Source: Methanoregula sp.
GTDB taxonomy: Archaea; Halobacteriota; Methanomicrobia; Methanomicrobiales; Methanospirillaceae
Reading direction: 5' to 3'
NCBI GenBank assembly: GCA_028711405.1
Contig: JAQTSH010000068.1
Location: 1 to 7,977, forward strand
Length of the DNA stretch: 7,977 bases
A program made the translations under genes and the position numbers. Below, one piece after another: positions 1-6,642 of this stretch; position 1 is the stretch's first letter, and the number at the start of each line of letters is the position of its first letter. The notes under the pieces were generated by a model. The model saw only the letters and a program-made list of their open reading frames with translations, searched no databases and had not been told where the DNA came from.

Positions 1-242
1 GAGATGGTCGCAATTCCTTCTTCTTCGGATAACAACGGGTAGAGGGCAAGTGCCATCGCCTCATCCGCGAGTGCGGCGAGCATCCCCCCCTGGAGCCAGC
101 CGACGCCGTTGTGCATGTCTGGTCGGATGTCCATCTTCAATACGGCTTTGCCGGGTTCAACGTGCACGACCTCGATCCCCATGAGATGAAAGAAGGGGTT
201 GGCATCCCTGCCGCGTTTTTTTAGTTCTGTTAGATATGACAT
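1..242 (-). CDS. PaaI-family hotdog-fold thioesterase, N-terminal part (cut by window edge)
   Basis: The minus strand reads 80 residues from an ATG at 242-240 (start MSYLTELKK) and stays open to base 1, so the C-terminal part lies outside the window. Residues 18-40 form the first helix and strands. Residues 44-62 (HNGVGWLQGGMLAALADEA) are the hotdog central helix signature of PaaI/acyl-CoA thioesterases, with Gly52-Gly53 and Asp60. Proteins of this family usually hydrolyse acyl-CoA thioesters as soluble dimers or tetramers of about 130-150 residues, so a little over half is visible. Classical members have His-Gly-Gly where this one has Gln-Gly-Gly (Gln51), so the substrate is not predictable. 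No strong ribosome site precedes the ATG, but a TATA-like sequence about 24 nt upstream would fit a leaderless mRNA. The family call is firm and the substrate unknown. Confidence 0.85.
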   Translation of the reverse strand, partial: MSYLTELKKRGRDANPFFHLMGIEVVHVEPGKAVLKMDIRPDMHNGVGWLQGGMLAALADEAMALALYPLLSEEEGIATI

Positions 243-260
243 TGTTTCCACATAACATTC

Positions 261-270
261 GGGATATACA
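261..270 (-). promoter_or_regulatory. candidate TATA box for the thioesterase gene
   Basis: Read on the minus strand this is TGTATATCCC, with its centre about 24 nt upstream of the ATG at 242. That is the spacing expected of an archaeal TATA box serving a leaderless or nearly leaderless transcript. The match is short and the surroundings are AT-rich, so this is only a candidate. Confidence 0.3.
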
Positions 271-448
271 GGGATTAAGATTATTATTCATCAGGTCTGG
301 CGACAGGTTTTTTTCACACGGGAGGTTCATGCCACCGGGGCATATGGGGTATGGGGAAGGTGGTGGCTTGGTGCCCGGAGGGGAATATAGCATCCGGGGG
401 ATCTTCTGTCAGATCGGGATTTTGATCCGGGTTTTATCTGATTTCCCG

Positions 449-973
449 TCAGGCGAACGCTTCATCAGACAGAAGTTGTATCCGCCCGTATAACTTCCGC
501 AGCGCGAGATACCCGGGATCATTTTTATCCGGGTATTTTCTCGTGTCTTTAAGTCCAAACTCAATGGCGCAGAGAAGACATTCCAGATCCCACCGGTAGA
601 ATCCGATGGGACGTTTTCCCAGGTAATTGTCAATACGCCGATCAAGCCCAAAGGCTTCCGCCATATCGCCGGTACAGCCCTGGAGTTCTTCCAGTTCCCG
701 CCCGGAGATGCGAATGAAATATTTATGGTCGTACTTAGTGATTTTCACCGTGCCACCTTCACTCCGGTATAATCTGTCACCAAGGATTAAAACCAGAGCA
801 GGGAAGTACGTGTATCTGTTCTCCCGTTGCAGGACGAGTTCATTTTTGCAGAAAGGAATACAGCAGGACTCGTCGATGTTGCAACACGTTCTACCGCAAG
901 TGAGGTATCCCCAATCGGTAGCACGACCGTGTACTTCTCCAAACTGACATATTATGGCAGCGTGGTCGAACAT
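449..973 (-). CDS. cysteine-rich conserved-looking hypothetical protein (174 aa)
   Basis: I do not recognise the family. The 174-residue frame has one possible full-length start: the ATG at 973 lies five codons after an in-frame stop (TAA, 988-986). The N-terminal third carries a cysteine cluster at Cys26, Cys30, Cys31, Cys37, Cys38 and Cys42, plus Cys9, spaced as if to bind zinc or an iron-sulfur cluster. From about residue 65 the protein looks like an ordinary soluble alpha/beta domain: a basic strand region (KITKYDHKYFIRI), an acidic helix (RELEELQGCTGDMAEAFGL) and C-terminal helices with a Cys132-x2-Cys135 pair. There is no signal peptide or membrane segment. The composition is protein-like, unlike competing frames. 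It points the same way as the thioesterase, 206 nt away, but an operon is not shown. The N-terminal start is less certain than the C-terminal domain. Confidence 0.68.
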   Translation of the reverse strand: MFDHAAIICQFGEVHGRATDWGYLTCGRTCCNIDESCCIPFCKNELVLQRENRYTYFPALVLILGDRLYRSEGGTVKITKYDHKYFIRISGRELEELQGCTGDMAEAFGLDRRIDNYLGKRPIGFYRWDLECLLCAIEFGLKDTRKYPDKNDPGYLALRKLYGRIQLLSDEAFA

Positions 974-1107
974 GCTGATCGGTTCTTAGATGCCAGGTGT
1001 GTCTCATACCCGATCGTTCCGAGTATCACGTGTCAGACAATGATCCGCCCGTGAAGAACGAGGGGATCATCCACCAGCATTTAGATTGCGTCCCCGCGGA
1101 GGAACTT

Positions 1108-1438
1108 GGGGGGGGGTGCTGCGCAAGTGCCCGAAGGGGGGGTGGGGGTTCGCGTCGGTCCGGAGCCTGTGATCCCCCCTCCCCCCCAGGTAAAAAAGGT
1201 CTGGGGTCCTGCGACCCCACCACCCTACCCGGATCGGGTGACCCCCACCCAAGGGTACCTTGGGGGTACCCACCCCCCCTTTTCACGGCGCTGCTTTACG
1301 TCGGAGCGTCATTCGCGTCTCTCGTCCGGACCGGGTGAATTGCCTGCCCCCTGGCTCAAATAAGATTGCTCCCAGTCATACCCCCCCTTCGGGTCGTTGT
1401 GCCATACCCACTGCCAGAGGGATCTTGGGGGGGTCCCC
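1108..1438. other. cluster of G and C homopolymer runs
   Basis: Runs seen directly: G9 at 1108-1116, G7 at 1136-1142 followed by T and G5 (1144-1148), C6 at 1174-1179, C7 at 1181-1187, G5 at 1262-1266, C7 at 1273-1279, C7 at 1381-1387, and G7 at 1427-1433 followed by T and C4. Both strands are therefore G-run rich in different places. Such tracts can form G-quadruplexes or change length by slippage. No intact gene is in frame with them, so no phase-variable product can be named. Confidence 0.65.
1202..1264 (+). other. three consecutive short hairpins
   Basis: Hairpin 1 pairs TGGGGTC (1202-1208) with GACCCCA (1213-1219) around a CTGC loop. Hairpin 2 pairs ACCCG (1227-1231) with CGGGT (1235-1239) around GAT. 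Hairpin 3 pairs CCCAAGG (1248-1254) with CCTTGGG (1258-1264) around GTA. All are perfect stems spaced 7-8 nt apart. They could be part of a structured RNA, or a by-product of G/C-run sequence. There is no following T-tract as in a terminator. Confidence 0.4.
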
Positions 1439-1460
1439 TTTTATCCGGTGGGAGTGGCAG
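1411..1460 (+). other. nested stem-loop
   Basis: Three coaxial helices nest in order: CTGCCA (1411-1416) with TGGCAG (1455-1460), GGAT (1420-1423) with ATCC (1443-1446), and GGGG (1427-1430) with CCCC (1435-1438). Internal loops separate them. The nesting is better than expected from isolated inverted repeats, but there is no second copy here to test it by covariation. Confidence 0.35.
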
Positions 1461-1524
1461 GTGACAATCAGGGTTTACCCGAAGTGTATATCTTTTCATT
1501 AGCGTGGGGATTTGAAGGTGAGGG

Positions 1525-1857
1525 ATGTATTGTGAGGAAGGTGGAGAGCACATACAGACTGGTTTTATCCGTACTTGGCGATCTCGTCAAGATGAAGTCG
1601 TTCGTTCTTTGTCGGGAGTTTTGTCTTTCGGGTCAAAGAGAACCGTGACCGTTGAACGCAGAACATAACTACCTGTTCATTTGCTTTCGAACAGGATATT
1701 TACGGGCGGTGAAGGGCATGAACGGTTCATTCGGGTGGGGAAAGGAACCGGAAAAATATGGCATTCCGATGAAACCGTCAAGCTGTGTTCGTGTCATAGG
1801 TGTGTCATTCCGGTTAAGGCAGAGACAATAAAAACCCTGATATCCTCTCACACATGA
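1525..1857 (+). pseudogene. possible decayed transposase fragment
   Basis: One frame reads 47 codons from the ATG at 1525 to TAA at 1666-1668, then continues open in the same frame to TGA at 1855-1857. The second part contains RVGKGTGKIWHSDETVKL (about 1732-1785). This resembles the segment around the first catalytic Asp of some archaeal DDE transposases (IWH-x-DET followed by VK). The sequence after it is cysteine-containing and no longer transposase-like, and no terminal inverted repeats are visible. If real, it is a short degraded relic with an in-frame stop. The resemblance comes from memory of the motif and may be chance. Confidence 0.22.
1827..1834 (+). promoter_or_regulatory. candidate TATA box upstream of the 80-aa gene
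   Basis: AATAAAAA lies with its centre about 24 nt before ATG 1854, in an otherwise mixed-composition stretch. The position suits a leaderless archaeal promoter, but the match to a TTTATATA-type box is weak. Confidence 0.25.
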
Positions 1858-2096
1858 CAATCACTATGGATACCGATGAAACAAGAGAGATGCTCGCCGA
1901 CCTTGTCTGGCTCAATGCAGTCATCGCGACCGAACTGATCCAGGTAACTGAGAACACATCCGCAATCCTGCGAAACGCTTCACCCCCGGCACACTGCATC
2001 GCAGAGCACAATGAACTCCGGGCAACCGCGCTCGCTATTGCCGAAAAGTACCGGAAGGCATCAGCGCTCGGCAGGCACCTTCACGCCCACCAGTAA
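1854..2096 (+). CDS. small hypothetical protein (80 aa)
   Basis: I do not recognise the family. The frame runs from ATG 1854 to TAA 2094-2096; ATG 1866 is an alternative start four codons in. The product is predicted helical and soluble. Residues 9-40 form an amphipathic helix rich in Leu/Val/Ile, a short break NASPPAH (41-47) follows, and a second helix (49-72) ends in a His-rich tail (GRHLHAHQ). There is no signal peptide and no cysteine pair, only Cys48. No ribosome site precedes ATG 1854. An AATAAAAA stretch at 1827-1834 is placed roughly as an archaeal TATA box for a leaderless transcript. It is on the same strand as the glycosyltransferase operon and ends 144 nt before it. The composition supports coding, but the gene is short, so confidence is moderate. 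Confidence 0.52.
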   Translation: MTITMDTDETREMLADLVWLNAVIATELIQVTENTSAILRNASPPAHCIAEHNELRATALAIAEKYRKASALGRHLHAHQ

Positions 2097-2240
2097 TGTT
2101 ATTGACCATCTCCGCCTACAGGTACAGCACAGTACCGCTCCCGGAACACCACGCGCTCCGATGTGCCGGTGACCCGTCACTGCCCGATGCGGCGGACACC
2201 GTGATCTGCCCAAAATGATACCACAACAAACCCCTCTATC

Positions 2241-2948
2241 ATGTCGCCCACACCCGCACCCCGGCACAGTCTTGTCATCCCGGCATACAATGAAGAGCGC
2301 CGTATCGTCTCCTTCTTCGACACCATCCGGGCATTTGACGGAGAACTCATCGTCGTCTGCGATGGCACCGATGCAACCGCTGAGATCGTGGACCGGATCG
2401 CACACGAGCGCCCGGATCTTGTCATCAGCTGTCTCCGCTACAAGGAACGGCTCGGTAAGGGTGGGGGCGTCATCGCGGGGCTTGGTGCTGCACGGGCACC
2501 TCTTGTCGGCTATGTCGATGCCGACGGTTCGACCAGCATCGATGAACTGAAACGGTTGTTCTCACAATTAGGTTCCTTTGACGGGGTCTTTGGATCACGG
2601 TGGGTGCCGGGCTCACACCTCGAGGTCCGACAGGGCATACTCCGGCAGCTGGAGAGCCGGGGGTTTAATCTCTTCATCCGGTGCTTCTTCGGGCTCTCCT
2701 TCCGGGACACGCAATGCGGGGCAAAAGTGTTTAAGAAGACAGCCATTGATTCCGTCTTACCCCACATGGTCTCACGGGGGTTTGAATTTGATGTGGAACT
2801 GCTCTGGAGACTGGCGAGAGCCGGCTATACCATCGGGGAGTTCCCGATCGAATGGCAGAACAAAGGGGAGTCACATGTCGAGAGACGGGATATGATACGG
2901 ATGCTCACCGGGCTTGTCAGGGTCCGTCTCCACGCAGGGAGTCCATGA
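2241..2948 (+). CDS. family 2 glycosyltransferase, dolichyl-phosphate glucosyltransferase/DPM1-like (235 aa)
   Basis: A cytoplasmic GT-A glycosyltransferase expected to move a sugar from a nucleotide-sugar to a lipid phosphate carrier or a glycan. Motifs in order: LVIPAYNEERRI (11-22, nucleotide-binding start of family 2), VCDGTDAT (39-46), GKGGGVIAGL (72-81), the metal-binding DADGSTS (93-99, DxD-like), FGSRW (117-121), FRDTQCGAKVFKK (154-166), GFEFDVELLWRLARAGY (180-196), and PIEW (202-205). This order and the short length match the Alg5/DPM1-like group. The catalytic domain is complete, and no membrane segments follow. ATG 2241 fits the family start; no clear ribosome site precedes it. Its stop overlaps the next gene's start (ATGA, 2945-2948), which implies translational coupling. 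It may serve archaeal N-glycosylation or a surface polymer; sugar and acceptor are not predictable. Confidence 0.9.
   Translation: MSPTPAPRHSLVIPAYNEERRIVSFFDTIRAFDGELIVVCDGTDATAEIVDRIAHERPDLVISCLRYKERLGKGGGVIAGLGAARAPLVGYVDADGSTSIDELKRLFSQLGSFDGVFGSRWVPGSHLEVRQGILRQLESRGFNLFIRCFFGLSFRDTQCGAKVFKKTAIDSVLPHMVSRGFEFDVELLWRLARAGYTIGEFPIEWQNKGESHVERRDMIRMLTGLVRVRLHAGSP
2936..2948 (+). promoter_or_regulatory. coupled stop/start and ribosome site between glycosyltransferase and TPR genes
   Basis: AGGGAG at 2936-2941 lies three nt before ATG 2945, and ATGA (2945-2948) combines the start with the glycosyltransferase TGA stop. The short spacing makes re-initiation by the same ribosome likely. This decides the start of the TPR gene. 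Confidence 0.6.
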
Positions 2949-4762
2949 TACCCTCAACGGTCAACGAACAGAAACGGGAGGCATTTTTACTCTTTGAATC
3001 CGGGCGGTACCAGGAGTCGCTCGACCTCTGCTACCGGCTTCTCGCAACCGAGAAAGAGCAATCGCTCGAAGTGCTCGCGGCAACTAATCTCTTCTCCATG
3101 GGAAGACTCGAGGATGCCGGGGTCTTCTTCCGGGATCTCTGCCAGAGGATGCCTGAATCATCCTATGTGCATAGTTACCTCGCGAAGGTGCTGGAAGCAC
3201 GGGGCGACGACGGGGCAATCGCTGAATGGAGATCCGCCGTCCACCTCGATCCGACCAACCAGGATGCCCTGCGGAGTTACGCCGAGTACCTGGTGGCGCG
3301 AAAAGATTTCCTGGGCGCGGTACCGGTGTTAAAAAGGCTTGTAGTGCAGGGAAAGAAGCCCGGAGATCTAACGAACCTGGTCCGGGCGCTCATCGGGATC
3401 GGGGAACCGCAGGAAGCGATCACGACCTTCACGGCGTATGGACTGGACCCGTGCGGATGCCCGGAGTACCTGGATGCACTTTGCCTGGCGAAGGATTATC
3501 TCTTGGCAGCCAAAACCGCAGAAACGATCTGGCACGAACACCGGAATCCGGCTGCCCTGCGCACGTATCTGTTCGCCCTCTCGCAGTACGACGTCCCCGC
3601 CGCTCTTGCCCTGTATGCTGCGATACCGGAGTACCAACAGGAACCTGCAATCCTTTTCGATCGTATCCAGCTCCTCGTCGCGCAGGGGGACTATGTGAAT
3701 GCCCGTGCGGCAACAGGGGCACTCCTCGCTATCGCAGACCTGCCCCGGCACCGACTGCTCGAATGTGAACTGCTCGCAAAATCCGGAGTCCCTGCTGAAG
3801 CGAGGGCTGCGTACGAGCACCTGATCGCTGCTGAACTGCGAACGAAGAATGACCTTGTCCTCCTTGAACAGATCATCACCCGATACCGGGAGTTCCTCCT
3901 CACCCATCTCTCCCGCGACGAAACGCTCGCACGGTTTATTCCCGTCGTATCGGATGATGTGAATGTCGTGAGCCTGCGGGAGACCGCACGGATGTACGAG
4001 GCGCTGGGGGAGTCGGGAGAGGCACGGGCATGGCACTACCGGGCGTACCGGGCGGATTACCTCACCGGCGGACTGTCCTACGTGGTCTACCTTGCCAGGC
4101 ACAATGACCTGCGCGAATGCGAGAAGGTGATGCTGTATATCCTCGCGAACGTGAAGAAGACAAAAGATCTCGGGCACGTCGCAGCGGTTATTATGGAACC
4201 CGACGGCAGGATGTGCCGGATGAAGCGCCTTGTCACGCTCCTGATAAAAAGGTTCACCGAACAGCAGCAGATGCTCAGTTCTGAGGAACTGGTGCTCTTT
4301 GCCCGTGCCTATCTGTTCGCGGCAACCCTTGAACTGGAGGAAGCGGACTACTCGCTCTGCAAATATTATTGCCTGTGTGGCATGGACGTCCTGCCCGCCT
4401 ACAGCCGGAAGGTCCTGCCCGGGGACTTTTTGCAGGTTCTCTGCACGGCAAAGGAGCGTTCCATCGCAGACCCCCCGGTGCTGCATCGTCCCACGGCGGA
4501 AACGATGCCATCAGTGGCGGACAAACCGGAACTAGAACTCGCCGAACAGCTGGAACTCTCCGCACAGGAACAACAGATTGTCGCGTTTCTCCGGTTGCAC
4601 CGGATGGCGAGCGAGATGGATCTCCGTAAGGTGACCGGGACGCGCCGGGTAGTGGGGATCGTGAACCGGCTCATCGCAAAAGCAGCTGCCCAGGGCATCA
4701 GGCTTATTGAGAAGAAAGGAGTAAGCGAAGATGGAGAGATCTATAGTTATGCCGGAACCTGA
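2945..4762 (+). CDS. TPR-like helical-repeat protein with C-terminal winged helix (605 aa)
   Basis: The first part, about residues 5-330, is built of alpha-helix pairs of TPR type, such as AFLLFESGRYQESLDLCYRL near the N-terminus and the GAIAEWRSAVHLDPTNQDAL segment near residues 80-100. TPR arrays bind partner proteins. A second helical region follows to about 510 and then a polar linker. Residues about 538-605 look like a winged helix: helix EQQIVAFLRLHR, helix SEMDLRKVTG, basic recognition-type helix TRRVVGIVNRLIAKAAAQG, and a wing ending GEIYSY. No signal peptide or membrane span is seen. I chose ATG 2945 over the upstream ATG 2852, because the TPR homology-like sequence starts there and AGGGAG (2936-2941) and the ATGA overlap sit at it. 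The 3' end overlaps the ATPase gene by 32 nt. I infer that it partners this ATPase. I do not know a named family for the full architecture. Confidence 0.88.
   Translation: MIPSTVNEQKREAFLLFESGRYQESLDLCYRLLATEKEQSLEVLAATNLFSMGRLEDAGVFFRDLCQRMPESSYVHSYLAKVLEARGDDGAIAEWRSAVHLDPTNQDALRSYAEYLVARKDFLGAVPVLKRLVVQGKKPGDLTNLVRALIGIGEPQEAITTFTAYGLDPCGCPEYLDALCLAKDYLLAAKTAETIWHEHRNPAALRTYLFALSQYDVPAALALYAAIPEYQQEPAILFDRIQLLVAQGDYVNARAATGALLAIADLPRHRLLECELLAKSGVPAEARAAYEHLIAAELRTKNDLVLLEQIITRYREFLLTHLSRDETLARFIPVVSDDVNVVSLRETARMYEALGESGEARAWHYRAYRADYLTGGLSYVVYLARHNDLRECEKVMLYILANVKKTKDLGHVAAVIMEPDGRMCRMKRLVTLLIKRFTEQQQMLSSEELVLFARAYLFAATLELEEADYSLCKYYCLCGMDVLPAYSRKVLPGDFLQVLCTAKERSIADPPVLHRPTAETMPSVADKPELELAEQLELSAQEQQIVAFLRLHRMASEMDLRKVTGTRRVVGIVNRLIAKAAAQGIRLIEKKGVSEDGEIYSYAGT
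4716..4721 (+). promoter_or_regulatory. ribosome binding site of the BrxD-like ATPase gene
   Basis: AAGGAG lies nine nt before ATG 4731, inside the last codons of the TPR gene. It is one of the clearest ribosome sites in the window. It supports the 4731 start over the internal ATG at 4749 and indicates independent or coupled initiation within an operon. Confidence 0.65.
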
Positions 4763-6044
4763 ACTGATGGACAAGCGCAGGCTGGAGAGCACGAATATCA
4801 CAAACGCCCTCCGGAGGGGCACGGTCCCGGCAGGTGGACTTCCCCGGATCGCTGTCGGGCTTGATGTCGAAGAGGGTGTGATCTCCCGGCAACTGGACTA
4901 TGTCGCACAGGGGGGCGGGGATCTCAAGTTTATCCGGGGCGATTACGGGAGCGGTAAGACATTTCTTGTTGCGCGGGCACTTGAGATCGCACGGGATAAG
5001 GGCTTTGTTACGTCCCATGTCGTCATCTCGGCATCGGTTCCGCTCCACAAATTAAAAGCGCTCTACCAGCAGATCTGTGCCAACCTCAGAACAAAAGAGG
5101 ATGAACATGCGTTAAAGACGATCATCGACAACTGGCTGTTTGCCATCGAAGAGCGGTTGATCTCGGTGACCGGGACCGGGACAGAAGATGCGGCACTCGA
5201 AGTGGCGACCGAGCGCGAGATTGAGTCAGCGCTCCGGAGCATCTCGGAAGTGAACACGGCGCTCGCAGCGACAATCCGCACATACTACCGGGCGAACAAC
5301 ACCGGGGATTTCCAGCTGGCGCAGGCAGCGCTTGGTTGGCTTGCCGCAGAGCCGAACATCGGCAGGGACTTCAAGCAGAAAGCCGGTATACGGGGGGAGA
5401 TCGATGATTCGGTTGCGTTCGTCTTCCTCCGGGGGCTCGTTGCGATCATCCACGGTGCGGGTTATAGCGGGCTTGCGATTGCAATTGACGAGATGGAGAC
5501 GACGCAGGGTCTTATGCGTAACCAGCGCGAGCGGGCGTACTATACGCTCGTGCAGCTGATCGATGCCCTGGACCGGGGCGATATGCCGCGCTGCTACTTT
5601 CTGTTCACCGGCACCCCGGCGCTGTTTGATGGTTCGCGGGGCATCCGATCCGTCCCGCCGCTCTACGACCGCATCAGCGTTGTGCAGACCGATTCGTACA
5701 GGAACCCCCGCCAACCCCAGATCACGCTCTCAAAGTTCGATACCGGTAAACTTGAACTGGTCGCGCTGAAAGTGATTGATGTGTACTCGCAGGCATACCG
5801 CGAGGTCGATCGCGAGCGGATCTCCCACCGGTTCATACACGCGATGATAAAAAAGATCACGACCCGGTTTGGCGGCAGGGTGGATGTAATCCCCCGGATC
5901 TTCCTTAAAGAGTTTGTTGATGTGCTGGACAAGTGCGAGCTCTATGATACGTACAATCCCTGGGACGTGTACGAGTTTGATGCCGACCATCTCAAAGGGG
6001 AACTGAAGAAGGAGGAGGAAGCGGTGATGGTGGTGGAGTTCTGA
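4731..6044 (+). CDS. BREX BrxC/BrxD-type P-loop ATPase (DUF2791 family, 437 aa)
   Basis: An AAA+/STAND-like ATPase related to BrxD of phage-defence BREX loci; it should bind and hydrolyse ATP in the cytoplasm. Walker A is GDYGSGKT (70-77) after a strand (DLKFIR). Walker B is LAIAIDEMETT (248-258), with Asp253-Glu254. A sensor-1-like strand is CYFLFTGTPALFDG (288-301), and arginines in the PPLYDRI region (309-315) could act in trans. The N-terminus (LESTNITNALRRGTVPAGG) is the short lead-in typical of BrxD, as are the C-terminal helices (RIFLKEFVDVLDKC, 389-402). Length about 440 matches BrxD, not the much longer BrxC/PglY. All key residues are present, so it looks active. In BREX types 2 and 6 BrxD accompanies BrxHI, PglX and PglZ; here only the TPR-winged-helix gene is adjacent, overlapping by 32 nt. 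The family call is firm; a BREX role is not implied by the context visible. Confidence 0.9.
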   Translation: MERSIVMPEPELMDKRRLESTNITNALRRGTVPAGGLPRIAVGLDVEEGVISRQLDYVAQGGGDLKFIRGDYGSGKTFLVARALEIARDKGFVTSHVVISASVPLHKLKALYQQICANLRTKEDEHALKTIIDNWLFAIEERLISVTGTGTEDAALEVATEREIESALRSISEVNTALAATIRTYYRANNTGDFQLAQAALGWLAAEPNIGRDFKQKAGIRGEIDDSVAFVFLRGLVAIIHGAGYSGLAIAIDEMETTQGLMRNQRERAYYTLVQLIDALDRGDMPRCYFLFTGTPALFDGSRGIRSVPPLYDRISVVQTDSYRNPRQPQITLSKFDTGKLELVALKVIDVYSQAYREVDRERISHRFIHAMIKKITTRFGGRVDVIPRIFLKEFVDVLDKCELYDTYNPWDVYEFDADHLKGELKKEEEAVMVVEF

Positions 6045-6095
6045 CGCTCTGGTCCGTACATGGTTCTGGCACATCACAATGTATTAGGCTATGGC

Positions 6096-6101
6096 AGGTG
6101 A
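6096..6101 (+). promoter_or_regulatory. ribosome binding site of the exported Ig-like protein gene
   Basis: AGGTGA matches the archaeal anti-Shine-Dalgarno and lies ten nt before ATG 6112, while ATG 6091 has no such site. It therefore favours 6112 as the start. A TATA-like TGTATTAG at about 6080-6087 could instead give a leader too short to include it, so the start is not settled. Confidence 0.5.
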
Positions 6102-6111
6102 AGGTAGCTGT

Positions 6112-6642
6112 ATGAGCGGGTACATCCCCATCCTTGTTGCCCTGGGAATCCTCGTGTGCCTGGTGCCGTCAACCGGGGCAATAACAATCGATATCAACGC
6201 GACCCCGGCGGAACCCCATATTGGTGATACGGTCATCATCAGTGGGAACGTCACAGGGTTAAAGACGATCGCGGTGTACCTGTATGTTAAGGGTCAGGAC
6301 CTTGACTCCCATGGCGTGATTCTCGATAATCTCAATATCCCTGCCGGGCGGGGGATGTTCACGACTACCCCGGTGAACATGGGGGACGGGAGTTGGGAGT
6401 ACGCGTGGGACACCTCCGTGATTCTTGGCACACTCAAACCGGGGAGGTATACCGTATATGTGATGGTCTCCCCGATGGATCGGTTCCGGTTTGTTCCGGA
6501 GGAGCAGGCTACCGTGGATCTCACGTTCCTGCCCTCCAACAAACCCGAGAATGAAGTGCCGCTTTCACCCGCGATTCCGGTGATGGCAGTCTTTTTCTCG
6601 GGACTCATTGTATGGTGCATGGCACACCGCAGCGGGCGATAG
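6112..6642 (+). CDS. exported, membrane-anchored Ig-like protein (DUF3821-like, 176 aa)
   Basis: A predicted cell-surface protein. Residues 1-23 form a hydrophobic signal peptide (IPILVALGILVCLVPSTGA). The mature part begins ITIDINATPAEPHIGDTV, a beta-rich opening typical of Ig-like domains of Methanomicrobiales surface proteins. It includes a DGSWEYAWDT segment (92-101) and the closing strand PGRYTVYVMVSP (110-121). Two N-glycosylation sequons are visible, Asn29-Ala-Thr and Asn46-Val-Thr. Residues 154-171 form a C-terminal membrane span followed by HRSGR, so the domain would face outside with a basic tail inside. No PGF-type archaeosortase signal is seen. Starting at 6091 instead would add seven residues (MAGEGSC). 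It lies 67 nt after the ATPase gene on the same strand, so it could be a read-through member of that operon or a separate unit. Binding partner and function are unknown. The DUF3821 resemblance is by eye. Confidence 0.75.
   Translation: MSGYIPILVALGILVCLVPSTGAITIDINATPAEPHIGDTVIISGNVTGLKTIAVYLYVKGQDLDSHGVILDNLNIPAGRGMFTTTPVNMGDGSWEYAWDTSVILGTLKPGRYTVYVMVSPMDRFRFVPEEQATVDLTFLPSNKPENEVPLSPAIPVMAVFFSGLIVWCMAHRSGR

Larger units (their letters stand above)
974..1853. other. long intergenic region with no convincing intact gene
   Basis: About 880 nt separate the minus-strand cysteine-rich gene from the plus-strand 80-residue gene. Open frames here translate to Gly/Pro/Arg/Ser-rich, low-complexity products on both strands, which is what G/C runs give by chance. 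The first half (about 1100-1480) is dominated by G and C homopolymers and hairpins. The second half has ordinary composition and a possible transposase remnant. Because the flanking genes diverge, promoters for both should lie here. I see no strong TATA box for the left gene. Confidence 0.6.

Noticed and set aside
1026..1363. Open frames on both strands through the G/C island
   Set aside because: Products are Gly/Pro/Ser/Arg low-complexity in every frame, caused by homopolymer runs. No domain or ribosome site supports them.
2852..2944. 31-residue N-terminal extension of the TPR protein from ATG 2852
   Set aside because: It lies entirely within the glycosyltransferase coding end, and its translation is not TPR-like. 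The ribosome site and ATGA overlap favour ATG 2945.
3368..4486. 372-codon open frame on the minus strand
   Set aside because: It lies wholly antisense to the TPR-winged-helix gene, whose plus-strand frame is clearly protein-like. GC-rich codon positions explain the lack of stops.
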